A stretch of DNA of 64,000 bases from contig NW_027480422.1 in assembly GCF_051401765.1 (NCBI RefSeq), positions 23,702,001 to 23,766,000 of the forward strand. The letters are read 5' to 3'. This document shows positions 22,536-35,000 of this stretch, one piece after another (positions within the stretch are counted from its first letter, which is position 1; every line of letters begins with the position of its first letter). Position numbers and translations under genes: made by a program. Source of the DNA: Calliopsis andreniformis. Lineage: Eukaryota > Arthropoda > Insecta > Hymenoptera > Andrenidae. Below the pieces are notes generated by a model. The model worked only from the letters and a program-made list of their open reading frames with translations, had not been told where the DNA came from and made no database searches.

Positions 22536-25500
22536 TTTTCGTGTCCGATAAGGAAACAAAAACGCAATTTTTGGTCGACACTGGAGCCGACCTTTGTGTT
22601 TATCCGAGATCGATGACCCATGGTCCACGCCAAAAATTAAGGTATGTTCTGTACGCGGCGAATGGATCAGTAATATCGACGTATGGTGCGGTTACGTTAA
22701 GGTTGGATTTGGAACTGCGTCGGGCGTTTACGTGGCGATTCGTGGTGGCCGACGTATCGAAACCCATAATCGGGGTGGATTTCCTATACCACTACGGACT
22801 TTTAGTGGATATACGTAACCGTCGATTGCTGGACAATGTGACGTCTCTGTCGGTACCGGGGCAGCTGGCAGGTCAGAGTGCGGAGTCGATTCCGTGCGTA
22901 AAAACGGTTGCGGGCGGTTCTGTGTACCTGGAACTTCTACGGAAATACCCAGAAATTACAAAGCCAGAGGGAATTCCGGCACCGGCGAAGCATTCGATGA
23001 TGCATTACATCAGGACGACGCCAGGTCAGCCGGTCACCTGTAAGCCACGACGTTTAGCACCTGATCGACTGAAGGCTGCAAAACAGGAGTTCGACACCAT
23101 GATCAAGTTGGGAATTGCCAGACCGTCGGAAAGCAGCTGGTCGTCACCTTTGCACGTAGTGCCGAAAAAGGAACCGGGGGAATGGAGACCGTGCGGTGAC
23201 TATCGGGCACTTAATGCGCGAACATTGCCGGATAGATACCCCGTGAGACACATCGAAGATTTCGCGCAATCTTTGTCAGGAAAGAAAGTGTTTTCCACGA
23301 TTGATTTAGTGCGCGCGTATAATCAGGTACCCGTGGCCCCCGAGGACGTGTGTAAAACAGCTTTAACAACCCCGTTCGGATTGTTTGAGTTTCCAGTGAT
23401 GCCCTTTGGTTTACGTAATGCAGCACAAACATTCCAACGATTTATTGATGAGGTGATTCGCGGATTGGACTTCGTATATGCTTACATAGACGATATCATT
23501 GTGGCATCAGAATCGGAAGAAGAGCACCTTGAACCTTTAAAGGCATTATTCGATAGACTTAAACGGTACGGTGTAGTTGTGAATTCCGGGAAGTGCGTGT
23601 TTGGCAAAGAGAAGGTGCAGTTTCTGGGTTACTTAGTGACTGAAAACGGTACGCAACCGTTAGACAATAAAGTGCGGGCAATTTTAGACTATCCGCAACC
23701 CGCTACAGCGAAGCAGCTCAGGCAGTTCCTAGGTATGATGAACTTTTATAGACGGTTCATACCTAGGGCTGCACAGGTTCAGGCCCCGCTAAATAACCTG
23801 CTGCGGGAAAATCTGAAGGGTCGCGCACCAATTGCCTGGACACCGGAAGCGACGGCAGCATTTGAAGAGTCGAAGCGGACGCTAGCGCAGGCCACTCTAT
23901 TGGCGCATCCACGGATCGGCGCCCCGCTTGCACTTACGTGCGATGCTTCGGATTTCTCTGTCGGGGCTGTTCTACAGCAACACACGGCCAATGGATGGGA
24001 GCCGCTAGGTTTTTTTTCGAAGAAGCTGACCGCTACGGAAGCGAACTATGGTGCTTATGATAGAGAACTTTTAGCGATATATTTAGCGATTAAGTATTTT
24101 AAGCATATGGTAGAAGGTCGTAAATTTACCATTTTTACGGACCACAAGCCGATCACTTTCGCCTTCCAACAGAAACCAGAGAAATGCTCTCCAAGGCAAT
24201 TTAGGTACCTCGACTTCATCGGACAGTTTTCAACCGACATCAAACATGTGGCCGGTAAGGACAACGTGGTGGCAGATGTTTTGTCCAGGATTGACGAGAT
24301 GGAAGAACTCCTAAAATATGAAGAGCTGGCGAAGGCGCAGGAGACAGACGAGGAACTCCAAACGTATCTGCGCGAAGATGGGTCTAGCACACTACGTTTG
24401 AAGAAGGTTAGGATTCCTGGTGCAAGCAGTTTGGTTTTTTGTGATGTGTCGACGGGTTCGGTGAGACCGTTTGTGACGAAAACATTTCGCCGCGCCGCTT
24501 TTGACACAGTCCATAGACTTGCGCATCCAGGAATCAATGCGACGGTGAAATTAATGGCGGATCGGTATGTGTGGCCGTCAATGAAATCGGACTGTAGACG
24601 CTGGGCGCGGGCGTGCATACCGTGTCAACGTTCGAAAATATCTAAACATGTGCACTCGCCGCTTGGACAATTTTCTTCCTCAGGAAGATTTGAACATATT
24701 CATATAGACATTGTAGTATTACCTGTATCGGAGGGATACAGATATTGCCTCACCTGTGTTGACCGCTTCACGCGGTGGCCGGAAGCCTTTCCGCTCAAGG
24801 ACCAGGAGGCACCAACGGTGGCGCGCGCGTTTTACGATGGTTGGATTGCGCGTTTTGGGACCCCTTTGCGAGTGACAACGGACCAGGGGAGGCAATTTGA
24901 GTCCTACCTGTTTAGGCATTTAAGTGAGTTAACAGGTACATCACATTTAAGGACAACGGCGTATCACCCAGCAGCGAACGGTATGGTGGAACGGTTTCAC
25001 CGCCAGTTAAAGGCTGCCATTCGTTGCCACCAAGAGCTCCAGTGGACAAAGGTTCTTCCCACCATATTGCTAGGCATACGCGCAGCCTGGAGGGAAGATA
25101 CTAAATCGACAGCAGCAGAACTGGTGTATGGTGAGACGCTACGGTTACCTGGCGAATTTCTAGCGCCACGACCAGCCGAGACCGATCACGAGGCGGCTGA
25201 ATTCGTTAAGGAACTGCGTCGGCATTTCCGTGGGGTTACACCAGTTGCAGGGTCACAGCATGGAGTAAAGCGAATTTTTATATTTAAAGATTTAGCGGTC
25301 ACCGACGAGGTTTTCGTCAGGAACGATACCGTAAAGGGGATATTACAACCACCATACGATGGGCCGTTTAAAGTCGTCTCGCGAGGTCCAAAGAATTTTG
25401 TCATAGATATTAAAGGGAAATTTGTGACGGTAACGATCGATAGATTAAAGCCAGCGTATGTAATGGCGGATACTATTGTAAGGGAAACGATCCCGTCGCC

Positions 25501-25612
25501 GCGGGAACCCGCGACAGTACCTGTTCCGCAACAGGAATTTAGAACCACACGCTCCGGAAGACGAGTTAGATTCCCGGATAGATTAGGAATAGCGAGAGTA
25601 AGGTATTTTTAA
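22499..25612 (+). CDS. pol: Pol polyprotein: protease, reverse transcriptase, RNase H, integrase
   Basis: 1,037 residues from the ATG that overlaps the gag stop. If made by frameshift it gains six codons upstream. The aspartic protease has DTGA at 27-30. Reverse transcriptase spans about 180-380, with catalytic D269 (STIDL) and YIDD at 329-332. RNase H spans about 475-600, with D482, E523, D548 and D593. The integrase zinc finger is H672-X3-H676-X29-C706-X2-C709. The integrase core is D737, D795 and E831, with exactly 35 residues between the last two. A C-terminal GPY/F-type module has PPYDGPF at 951-957. Every catalytic residue expected is present and no stop or frameshift breaks the frame. 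No chromodomain follows. The protein would process Gag-Pol, copy the RNA to DNA in the particle and insert it in the nucleus. The order RT-RNase H-integrase defines Ty3/gypsy. Confidence 0.96.
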   Translation: MTADGSCPMPRRLFVSDKETKTQFLVDTGADLCVYPRSMTHGPRQKLRYVLYAANGSVISTYGAVTLRLDLELRRAFTWRFVVADVSKPIIGVDFLYHYGLLVDIRNRRLLDNVTSLSVPGQLAGQSAESIPCVKTVAGGSVYLELLRKYPEITKPEGIPAPAKHSMMHYIRTTPGQPVTCKPRRLAPDRLKAAKQEFDTMIKLGIARPSESSWSSPLHVVPKKEPGEWRPCGDYRALNARTLPDRYPVRHIEDFAQSLSGKKVFSTIDLVRAYNQVPVAPEDVCKTALTTPFGLFEFPVMPFGLRNAAQTFQRFIDEVIRGLDFVYAYIDDIIVASESEEEHLEPLKALFDRLKRYGVVVNSGKCVFGKEKVQFLGYLVTENGTQPLDNKVRAILDYPQPATAKQLRQFLGMMNFYRRFIPRAAQVQAPLNNLLRENLKGRAPIAWTPEATAAFEESKRTLAQATLLAHPRIGAPLALTCDASDFSVGAVLQQHTANGWEPLGFFSKKLTATEANYGAYDRELLAIYLAIKYFKHMVEGRKFTIFTDHKPITFAFQQKPEKCSPRQFRYLDFIGQFSTDIKHVAGKDNVVADVLSRIDEMEELLKYEELAKAQETDEELQTYLREDGSSTLRLKKVRIPGASSLVFCDVSTGSVRPFVTKTFRRAAFDTVHRLAHPGINATVKLMADRYVWPSMKSDCRRWARACIPCQRSKISKHVHSPLGQFSSSGRFEHIHIDIVVLPVSEGYRYCLTCVDRFTRWPEAFPLKDQEAPTVARAFYDGWIARFGTPLRVTTDQGRQFESYLFRHLSELTGTSHLRTTAYHPAANGMVERFHRQLKAAIRCHQELQWTKVLPTILLGIRAAWREDTKSTAAELVYGETLRLPGEFLAPRPAETDHEAAEFVKELRRHFRGVTPVAGSQHGVKRIFIFKDLAVTDEVFVRNDTVKGILQPPYDGPFKVVSRGPKNFVIDIKGKFVTVTIDRLKPAYVMADTIVRETIPSPREPATVPVPQQEFRTTRSGRRVRFPDRLGIARVRYF

Positions 25613-25741
25613 TAACGTATACTTCAGCATTTCCAGTATTTATCGTATAGTATAAGATGTACTATGTATGGTATTGTAATTTACAGTGATATATGTTTAC
25701 AGTTTAGTGTCGTGATTTCTCAATCACTGGCGGGGGGGTAT
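25613..25741 (+). other. retrotransposon 3' noncoding region with polypurine tract
   Basis: 129 bases between the pol stop and the 3' LTR. They are AT-rich and carry no open frame, so an envelope gene is absent. The end reads GGC, seven Gs (25,732-25,738) and TAT directly before the LTR. This is the polypurine tract that would prime plus-strand DNA synthesis. Confidence 0.85.
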
Positions 25742-26084
25742 TGTGGCGGCGACAGACCGACGCCACGTTGCCGTCGAATGTTTAGGTTAAGATTTGGAAT
25801 GAACGATTGAATGTTAGCGGAGTGTATAAGGTTCGAGAGGATGTTTGGAAGTGTGTATCGAGTGTCGCGTAGAGTTTAGAGTGCAAGCGAGTTAATGACA
25901 AAGAGAAGAGAATGACTGTGGAGAATGCGTCAGTGAGGAATGGAAGAAAAAGTGAGTCTGATTTGGAGAGGCATAACGAGCGGACGCGCGGACATCGTCT
26001 TGTTACAGCTCGAATAAACGGCACCAAATTTCACACAATTAATTACTTTCCGTCACTACCGTTATCATCCACATCCTCACCAAA
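25742..26084 (+). repeat. 3' LTR
   Basis: 343-bp copy of the 5' LTR, starting TGTGGCGG after the polypurine tract and ending CACCAAA before the right gtag. By eye it differs from the 5' copy by about four substitutions and one single-base indel, roughly 1% divergence. It carries the same aataaa (26,013-26,018), which here would end the element's transcripts. Confidence 0.93.
26013..26018 (+). terminator. AATAAA polyadenylation signal, 3' LTR copy
   Basis: Identical context to the 5' LTR copy (gctcgaataaacggc). This is the copy expected to direct 3' end formation of the genomic RNA. Confidence 0.6.
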
Positions 26085-26088
26085 GTAG
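26085..26088 (+). other. target-site duplication gtag, right
   Basis: Direct repeat of 21,054-21,057, followed at once by normal satellite aaatgaccataactatcag. The intact, unmutated pair supports a simple recent integration and argues against recombination between different elements. Confidence 0.85.
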
Positions 26089-29000
26089 AAATGACCATAA
26101 CTATCAGACTGGTTGCAATTATTCGTTTTATACGATGGAAAGACTGTTGCATTTATATTGTATTTTATAGTTATGGCGTTGTCTTCTAGGGCCGTAGCTA
26201 TTCGATGTGGTGGAGCAACGCCCTCGAGTGAAGACTAGGTTGCCCGGAACGTAGAAATGACCATCACTTTCACAATGTTTGCAGTTATTCTTGTTATACG
26301 ATGGAAAAACTGTTGTATTTATATTGTATTTTATGCTTCTGGCGTAGGCTTCTTAGGCCCTAACTATTCGATCTGGGGGAACCACGCCCTAGACTGAAGC
26401 CTAGGTTGCCCGGAACGTAGAAATGACCATCACTTTCACACTGGTTGCAATTATTCCTGTTATACGATGGAAAAACTGTTGTATTTATATTGTACTTTAT
26501 GCTTCTGGTGTACACTTCTTAGGCCCTAGCTATTCGATCTGGAGGAACAACGCCCTAGAGTGAAGCCTAGGTTGCCCGGAACGTAGAAATGACCATTACT
26601 TCCACACTGTTTGCAATTATTCATATGATACAGTGGAAAAACTGTTGTATTTATATGGCATTTTATGCTTCTGGCATTGACTTCTAAGGCCCTAACTATT
26701 CGATGTGGTGGAGCAACGCCCTAGAGTGAAGCCTAGGTTGCCCGGAACGTAGAAATGACCATACCTTTCACACTGTTTGCAATTATTCCTGTTACACGAT
26801 AAAAAAAACTGTTGTATTTATATTGTATTTTATGCTTCTGGCGTTGACTTCTAAGGCCGCAGCTATTCGACGTGGTGGAGCAACGCCCTAGAGTGAAGCG
26901 TAGGTTGCCCCGAACGTAGAAATGACCATACATTTCACACTGGTTGCAATTATTCCTGTTATACGATGGAAAAGCAGTTGTATTTGTATTGTATTTTATG
27001 CTTCTGGCGTAGACTTCTTAGGCCCTAGCTATTCGAACAAGTGGAATGACGCCCTAGAGTGAAGCCTAGGTTGCCCGTATCGTAGAAATGACCATATCTT
27101 TCACACTGGTTGCAATTATTCCTGTTATACGATGGAAAACTGGTGTATTTCTATTGCATTTTATGCTTCTGGCGTTGACTTCTTAGGCCCTAACTATTCG
27201 ATCTGGTGGAGCAACGCCCTAGGGTGAAGCCTAGGTTGCCCGGAACGTAGAAATGAGCATAACTTTCATACTGGTTGCAATTATTCGTTTTATACGATGG
27301 AAAGACTGTTCTATTTATATTGTATTTTATAGTTATGGCGTTGTCTTCTAGGGCCGTAGCTATTCGATGTGGTTGCGCAACGCCCTAGAGTGAAGCCTAG
27401 GTTGCCCGGAACGTAGAAATGACCATTACTTACACACTGGATGCAATTATTCGTTTTATACGATGGAAATCTGTTGTATTTATTTTGTATTTTATGCCTC
27501 TACCGTTTACTCCTAAGGCCGTAGCTATTCGATGTGGTGGAGCAACGCCCTAGAGGGAAGCCTAGGTTGCCCGGAACGTAGAAATGAACATGTCTTTCAC
27601 ACTGGTTGCCATTATTAGTGTTATACGATGGAAGAACTGTTGTATTTATATTGTATTTTATGCTTCTGGCGTTGACTTCTAAGGCCGCAGCTATTCGATG
27701 TGGTGGAGCAACGCCCTAGAGTGAAGCTTAGGATGCGCGGAACGTAGAAATGACCATACCTTTCACACTGGTTGCAATTATTCCTGTTATACAAGGGAAA
27801 AACTGTTGTATTTATATTGTTTTCTATACTTCTGGCGTTGACTTCCTGGGCCCTAACTATTCTATCTGGAGGAGCAACGCCCTAGAGTGAAGCTTAGGAT
27901 GCCCGGAACGTAGATATGACCATAACTATCATACTGGTTGCAATTATTCGCTTTATACAATGGAAAAACTGTTGTATTTATATTGTATTTTAGGCTTCAG
28001 GCGTTGACTTCTTAGGCCCTAACTATCCGCTCTGGTGGAACAACGCCCTAGAGTGATGCCTAGGTTGCCCGGATCGTAGAAATGACCATTACTTGCACAC
28101 TGGATGCAATTATTCGTTTTATACGATGGAAAAACTGTTGTATTTATTTTGTATTTGGTGCTCCTGGCGTTGACTTCTTAGGCCCTATGTATTGGATCTG
28201 GTGGACCAACGCCCTAGAGTGAAGCCTAGCTTGCCCGGAACGTAGAAATCACCATTACTTCCACACTGTTTGCAATTTTTCATATTATACAGTGGAAAAA
28301 CTGTTGTATTTATATTGTATTTTATGCTTCTGGCATTGACTTCTAAGGCCCTAACTATTCGATGTGGTGGAGCAACGGCCTAGAGTGAAGCCTAGGTTGC
28401 CCGCAACGTAGATATGACCATAGCTTTCCCACTGGTTGCAATTATTTCTGTTATACAAGGGAAAAACTGTTGTATTTATATTGTATTTTATGCTTCTGGC
28501 GTTGACTTCTTAGGCCCTAACTATTCGATCTGGTGGAGCAACGCCCTAGAGCGAAGCCTAGGTTGCACGGAACGTAGAAATGACCATTACTTCCTCACTG
28601 TTTGCAATTATTCATTTTATGCAATGGAAAAACTGTTGTATTTATATTGTATTTTATGCTTCTGGCGTTGACTTCTTAGGCCCTAGCTATTGGATCCGGC
28701 GGACCAACGCCCTAGAGTGAAGCCTATGTTGCCCGGAACGTAGAAATCACCATAACATTCATACTGGTTGCAATTATTTCTGTTATACAGGGGAAAAACT
28801 GTAGTATTTTTATTGTATTTTATGCTTCTGGCGTTGACTTCTTAGGCCCTAACTATTCGATCTGGTGGAGCAACGCCCTAGAGTGAAGCCTAGGTTGCAC
28901 GGAACGTAGAAATGACCATTACTTCCTCACTGTTTGCAATTACTCATTTTATACGGTGGAAAAACTGTTGTATTTATATTGTTTTTTATAGTTATGGCGT

Positions 29001-32000
29001 TGACTTCTAAGGCCGTAGCTATTCGATGTGGTGGAGCAATGCCCTAGAGTGAAGCCTAGGATGCTCGTAACGTAGAAATGACCATATCTTTCACACTGTT
29101 TGCAATTATTCCTGTTATAAGATTGAAAAACTGTTGTATTTGTATTGTATTTTATGCTTCTGGAGTAGACTTCTTAGGCTCTAACTATTCGATCTGGTGG
29201 AACGACGCTCTAGCGTGAAGCCTAGGTTGCCCGTATCGTAGAAATGACCATAACTTTCACACTGGTTGCAATTATTCCTGTTATACGATGGAAAAACTGT
29301 TGTATTTGTATTGTATTTTATGCTTCAGGCGTTGGCTTCTTAGGCCACAACTATTCGCTCTGGTTGAACAACGCCCTAGAGTGATGCCTAGGTTCCCAGG
29401 ATCGTAGAAATGACCATTACTTGCACACTGGATCCAATTATTCGTTGTATACGATGGAAAAACTGTTGTATTTATTTTGTGTTTGGTGCTCCTTGCGTTG
29501 ACTTCTTATGCCCTAACTATTGGATCTGGTGCACCAAAGCCCTAGACAGAAGCCTAGGATGCCCGGAACGTAGAAATGACCATCACTTTCACACTGGTTG
29601 CAATTATTCCTGTTATACGATGGAAAAACTGTTGTATTTGTATTGTATTTTATGCTTCTGGCGTTGACTTCTTAGGCCCTAACTATTCGATCTGGTGGAG
29701 CATGGCCCTAGAGTGAAGCCTAGGTTGCCCGGAATGCAGAAATAACAATCACTTTCACACTGGTGGCAATTATTCCTGTTATACGATGGACAAACTGTTG
29801 GATTTTTAATGTACTATATGCTTCTGGCATTGACTTCTAAGGACCCTATGTATTCGATCTGGTGAAGCAATGCCTCGGTGTTAAGTCTAGGATGCCCGGA
29901 ACGTAGAAATGGCCGTTACTTTCACACTGGTTGCAAGTACTCACTTTATACGATGGAAAAACTGTTGTATATATATCATATTTTATGCTTCTGGCATTGA
30001 CTTCTTAGGCCCTAACTATTCCATATGGTGGAGCAACGCCCTGGGGTGAAGCCTAGGTTGCGCGGAACGTAGAAATGACCATAACTATCAGACTGGTTGC
30101 AATTATTCGTTTTATACGATGGAAAGACTGTTGTATTTGTATTGTATTTTATGCTTCTGGCGTTGACTTGTTAGGCCCTAACTATTCGATCTGGTGGGGC
30201 AGCGCCCTAGAAAGAAGCCTAGATTGCACGGAATGTAGAAATGACCATAACTATCAGACTGGTTGCAATTATTCGTTTTATACAATGGAAAAACTGTTGT
30301 ATTTATATTGTATTTTATGCTTCAGGCGCTGACTTCTTAGGCCCTAACTATTCGCTCTGGTGGAACAACGCCCTAGAGTGATGCCTAGGTTGCCCGGATC
30401 GTAGAAATGACCATTACTTGCACACTGGATGCAATTAGTCGTTTTATACGATGGAAAAACTGTTGTATTTATTTTGTATTTGGTGCTCCTGGCGTTGACT
30501 TCTTAGGCCCTAAGTATTGGATCTGGTGGACCAACGCCCTAGAGTGAAGCCTAGCTTGCCCGGAACGTAGAAATCAACATTACTTCCACACTGTTTGCAA
30601 TTATTCATATTATACAGTGGAAAAACTGTTGTATTTATATTGTATTTTATGCTTCTGGCATTGACTTCTAAGGCCCTAACTATTCGATGTGGTGGAGCAA
30701 CGCCCTAGAGTGAAGCCTAGGTTGCCCGCAACGTAGATATGACTATAGCTTTCACACTGGTTGCAATTATTTCTGTTATACAAGGGAAAAACTGTTGTAT
30801 TTATATTGTATTTTATGCTTCTGGCGTTGACTTCTTAGGCCCTAACTATTCGATCTGGTGGAGCAACGCCCTAGAGTGAAGCCTAGGTTGCCCGGAAGGT
30901 AGAAATGACCATTACCTCCACACTGTTTGCAATTATTCATTTTATACAGTGGAAAAACTGTTGTATTTATATTGTTTTTTATAGTTATGGCGTTGACTTC
31001 TAAGGCCGTAGCTATTCGATGTGGTGGAGCAATGCCGTAGAGTGAAGCCTCTGATGCTCGTAACGTAGAAATGACCATATCTTTCACACTGTTTGCAATT
31101 ATTCCTGTTATAAGATTGAAAAACTGTTGTATTTGTACTGTATTTTATGCTTCTGGAGTAGACTTCTTAGGCTCTAAGTATTCGATCTGGTGGAACGACG
31201 CTCTAGCGTGAAGCCTAGGTTGCCCGTATCGTAGAAATGACCATATCTTTCACACTGGTTGCAATTATTCCTGTTATACGATGGAAAAACTGTTGTATTT
31301 GTATTGTATTTTATGCTTCTGGCGTTGACTTCTTAGGCCCTAACTATTCGATCTGGTGGAGCAACGCCCTAGGGTGAAGCCTAGGTCGCCCGGAACGTAG
31401 AAATGACCGTAACTTTCATACTGGTTGCAATTACTCCTTTTATACCGTGGAAAGACTGTTGTATTTATATTGTATTTTATGCGTCTGGAGTTGTTTTCTA
31501 AGGCCCTAACTATTCGGCCTGGTGGACCAACGCCCTAGAGTGAAGCCTAGGTTGCACGGAACTTAGAAATGACCATCACCTTCACTCTGGTTGCAATTAT
31601 TCCTGTTATACGATGGAAAAACTGTGGTATTTATATTGTATTTTATGCTTCTGGCGTAGGCTTCTTAGGCCCTAACTATTCGATCTGGGGGAACCACACC
31701 CTAGACTGAAGCTTAGGTTGCCCGGAACGTAGAAATGACCATCACTTTCACACTGGTTGCAATTATTCCTGTTATACGATGGACAAACTGTTGGATTTTT
31801 AATGTACTTTATGCTTCTGGCGTTGACTTCTAAGGCCCTATGTATTCGATCTGGTGGAGCAATGTTTCAGTGTTAAGTCTACGATTCCCGGAACGTAGAA
31901 ATGGCCGTTACTTTCACACTGGTTGCAATTACTCATTTTATACGATGGAAAACCTGTTGTACATATATCGTATTTTATGCTTCTGGCATTGACTTCTTAG

Positions 32001-35000
32001 GCCCTAACTATTCGATCTGGTGGAGCAACGCCCTAGAGTGAAGCCTAGGTTGCCCGGCACGTCGAAATGACCATAACTATCAGACTGGTTGCAATTATTC
32101 GTTTTATGCGATGGAAAGACTGTTGTATTTATATTGTATTTTATAGTTATGGCGTTGTCTTCTAGGGCCGTAGCTATTCGATGTGGTTGCGCAACACCCT
32201 AGAGTGAAGCCTAGGTTGCCCGGAACGTAGAAATGACCATTACTTCCACACTGTTTGCAATTATTCATATTATACAGTGGAAAAACTGTTGTATTTATAT
32301 GGCATTTTATGCTTCTGGCATTGAGTTCTGAGGACCAAACTATTCGATGTGGTGGAGCAACGCCCTAGAGTGAAGCCTAGGTTTCCCGGAATGTAGAAAT
32401 GACCATCACTTTCACAATGGTTGCAATTATTCTTGTTATACAATGGAAAAACTGTTGTATTTATTTTGTATTTTATTCCTCTGGCGTTGACTCCTAAGGC
32501 CGTAGCTATTCGATCTGGTGGAGCAACGCCCTAGGGTGAAGCCTAGGTTGCCCGGAACGTAGAAATGACCATAACATTCATACTGGTTGCAATTATTTCT
32601 GTTATACAGGGGAAAAACTGTAGTATTTATATCGTATTTTATGCTTCAGGCGTTGACTTCTTAGGCCACAACTATTCGCTCTGGTTGAACAACGCCCTAG
32701 AGTGATGCCTAGGTTCCCAGGAACGTAGAAATGACCATTACTTGCACACTGGATCCAATTATTCGTTGTATACGATGGAAAAACTGTTGTATTTATTTTG
32801 TATTTGGTGCTCCTTGCGTTGACTTCTTAGGCCGTAACTATTGGATCTGGTGGACCAAAGCCCTAGACAGAAGCCTAGGATTCCCGGAACGTAGAAATGA
32901 CCATCACTTTCACACTGGTTGCAATTATTCCTGTTATACGATGGAAAAACTGTTGTATTTGTATTGTATTTTATGCTTCTGGCGTTGACTTCTTAGGCCC
33001 TAACTATTCGATCTGGTGGAGCAACGCCCTAGAGTGAAGCCTAGGTTGCCCGGAATGCAGAAATAACAATCACTTTCACACTGGTGGCAATTATTCCTGT
33101 TATACGATGGACAAACTGTTGGATTTTTAATGTACTATATGCTTCTGGCGTTGACTTCTAAGGCCCTATGTATTCGATCTGGTGAAGCAATGCCTCAGTG
33201 TTAAGTCTAGGATGCCCGGAACGTAGAAATGGCCGTTACTTTCACACTGGTTGCAAGTACTCACTTTATACGATGGAAAAACTGTTGTACATATATCATA
33301 TTTTATGCTTCTGGCATTGACTTCTTAGGCCCTAACTATTCGATGTGGTGGAGCAACGCCCTAGAGTGAAGCCTAGGTTGCCCGGAACGTAGAAATGACC
33401 TTAGCTTTCACACTGGTTGCAATTATTCCTGTTATACAAGGGAAAAACTGTTGTATTTATATTGTATTTTATGCTTCTGGCGTTGACTTGTTAGGCCCTA
33501 ACTATTCGATCTGGTGGGGCAGCGCCCTAGAAAGAAGCCTAGATTGCACGGAATGTAGAAATGACCATAACTATCAGACTGGTTGCAATTATTCGTTTTA
33601 TACAATGGAAAAACTGTTGTATTTATATTGTATTTTATGCTTCAGGCGCTGACTTCTTAGGCCCTAACTATTCGCTCTGGTGGGACAACGCCCTAGAGTG
33701 ATGCCTAGGTTGCCCGGATCGTAGAAATGACCATTACTTGCACACTGGATGCAATTAGTCGTTTTATACGATGGAAAAACTGTTGTATTTATTTTGTATT
33801 TGGTGCTCCTGGCGTTGACTTCTTAGGCCCTAACTATTGGATCTGGTGGACCAACGCCCTAGAGTGACTCCTAGCTTGCCCGGAACGTAGAAATCACCAT
33901 TACTTCCACACTGTTTGCAATTATTCATATTATACAGTGGAAAAACTGTTGTATTTATATTGTATTTTATGGTCCTGGCATTGACTTCTAAGGCCCTAAC
34001 TATTCGATGTGGTGCAGCAACGCCCTAGAGTGAAGCCTAGGTTGCCAGGAACGTAGAAATGACCATAGCTTTCACACTGGTTGCAATTATTTCTGTTATA
34101 CAAGGGAAAAACTGTTGTATTTATATTGTATTTTATGCTTCTGGCGTTGACTTCTTAGGCCCTAACTATTCGATCTGGTGGAGCAACGCCCTAGAGTGAA
34201 GCCTAGGTTGCACGGAACGTAGAAATGACCATTACTTCCTCACTGTTTGCAATTATTCATTTTATGCAATGGAAAAACTGTTGCATTTATATTGTATTTT
34301 ATGCTTCTGGCGTTGACTTCTTAGGCCCTAACTATTCGATCTGGTGGAGCATGGCCCTGGAGTGAAGCCTAGGTTGCCCGGAATGTAGAAATGACCATCA
34401 CTTTTACACTGGTTGCAATTATTCTTGTTATACGATGGCAAAACTGTTGTATTTATTTTGTATTTTATGCCTCTGGCGTTGACTGCTAAGGCCGTAGCTA
34501 TTCGATGTGGTTGGAGCAACGCCCTAGAGTGAAGCCTAGGTTGCCCGGAACGTAGAAATGACCATGTCTTTCACACTGGTTGCAATTGTTCCTGTTATAC
34601 GATGGAAAAACTGTTGTATTTATATTATATTGTATGCTTCAGACGTTGGCTTCTAAGGCCGTAGCTATTCGATGTGGTGGAGAAACGCCCTAGAGTGAAG
34701 CCTAGGTTGCCCGGAAAGTAGAAATGACCATTACCTCCACACTGTTTGCAATTATTCATTTTATACAATGGACAAACTGTTGTATTTATATTGTTTTTTA
34801 TAGCTACGGCTTTGACTTCTAAGGCCGTAGCTATTCGATGTGGTGGAGCAATGCCCTAGAGTGAAGCCTAGGATGCCCGCAACGTAGAAATGACCATACC
34901 TTTCACACTGGTTGCAATTATTCCTGTTATACGATGGAAAAGCTGTTGTATTTGTATTGTATTTTATGCTTCTGGCGTTGACTTCTTAGGCCCTAACTAA

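Larger units (their letters stand above)
21058..26084 (+). mobile_element. Full-length Ty3/gypsy LTR retrotransposon (CsRn1/Kabuki-like)
   Basis: This is a 5,027-bp element with two near-identical LTRs (344 and 343 bp), a tRNA-Trp-type primer-binding site one base inside the 5' LTR, gag, pol, a G-rich polypurine tract and a 4-bp gtag target duplication. The Pol order protease-RT-RNase H-integrase places it in Ty3/gypsy (Metaviridae) rather than copia. Bel/Pao is disfavoured by the Ty3/gypsy character of the Pol motifs. There is no env frame: only 129 noncoding bases separate the pol stop from the 3' LTR. The CHCC Gag zinc finger and tRNA-Trp-type primer site match what I recall of the CsRn1/Kabuki clade of insects and trematodes; that assignment is from memory and was not tested by phylogeny. 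Both frames are open and the LTRs are about 98-99% identical, so the insertion is recent and may be competent. Confidence 0.95.

Noticed and set aside
22171..22628. Minus-strand and alternative-frame ORFs within gag/pol
   Set aside because: They are shadows of the two well-supported frames and contain no recognisable domain.
25613..25741. A possible env gene after pol
   Set aside because: Only 129 bases lie between the pol stop and the 3' LTR, with no open frame.
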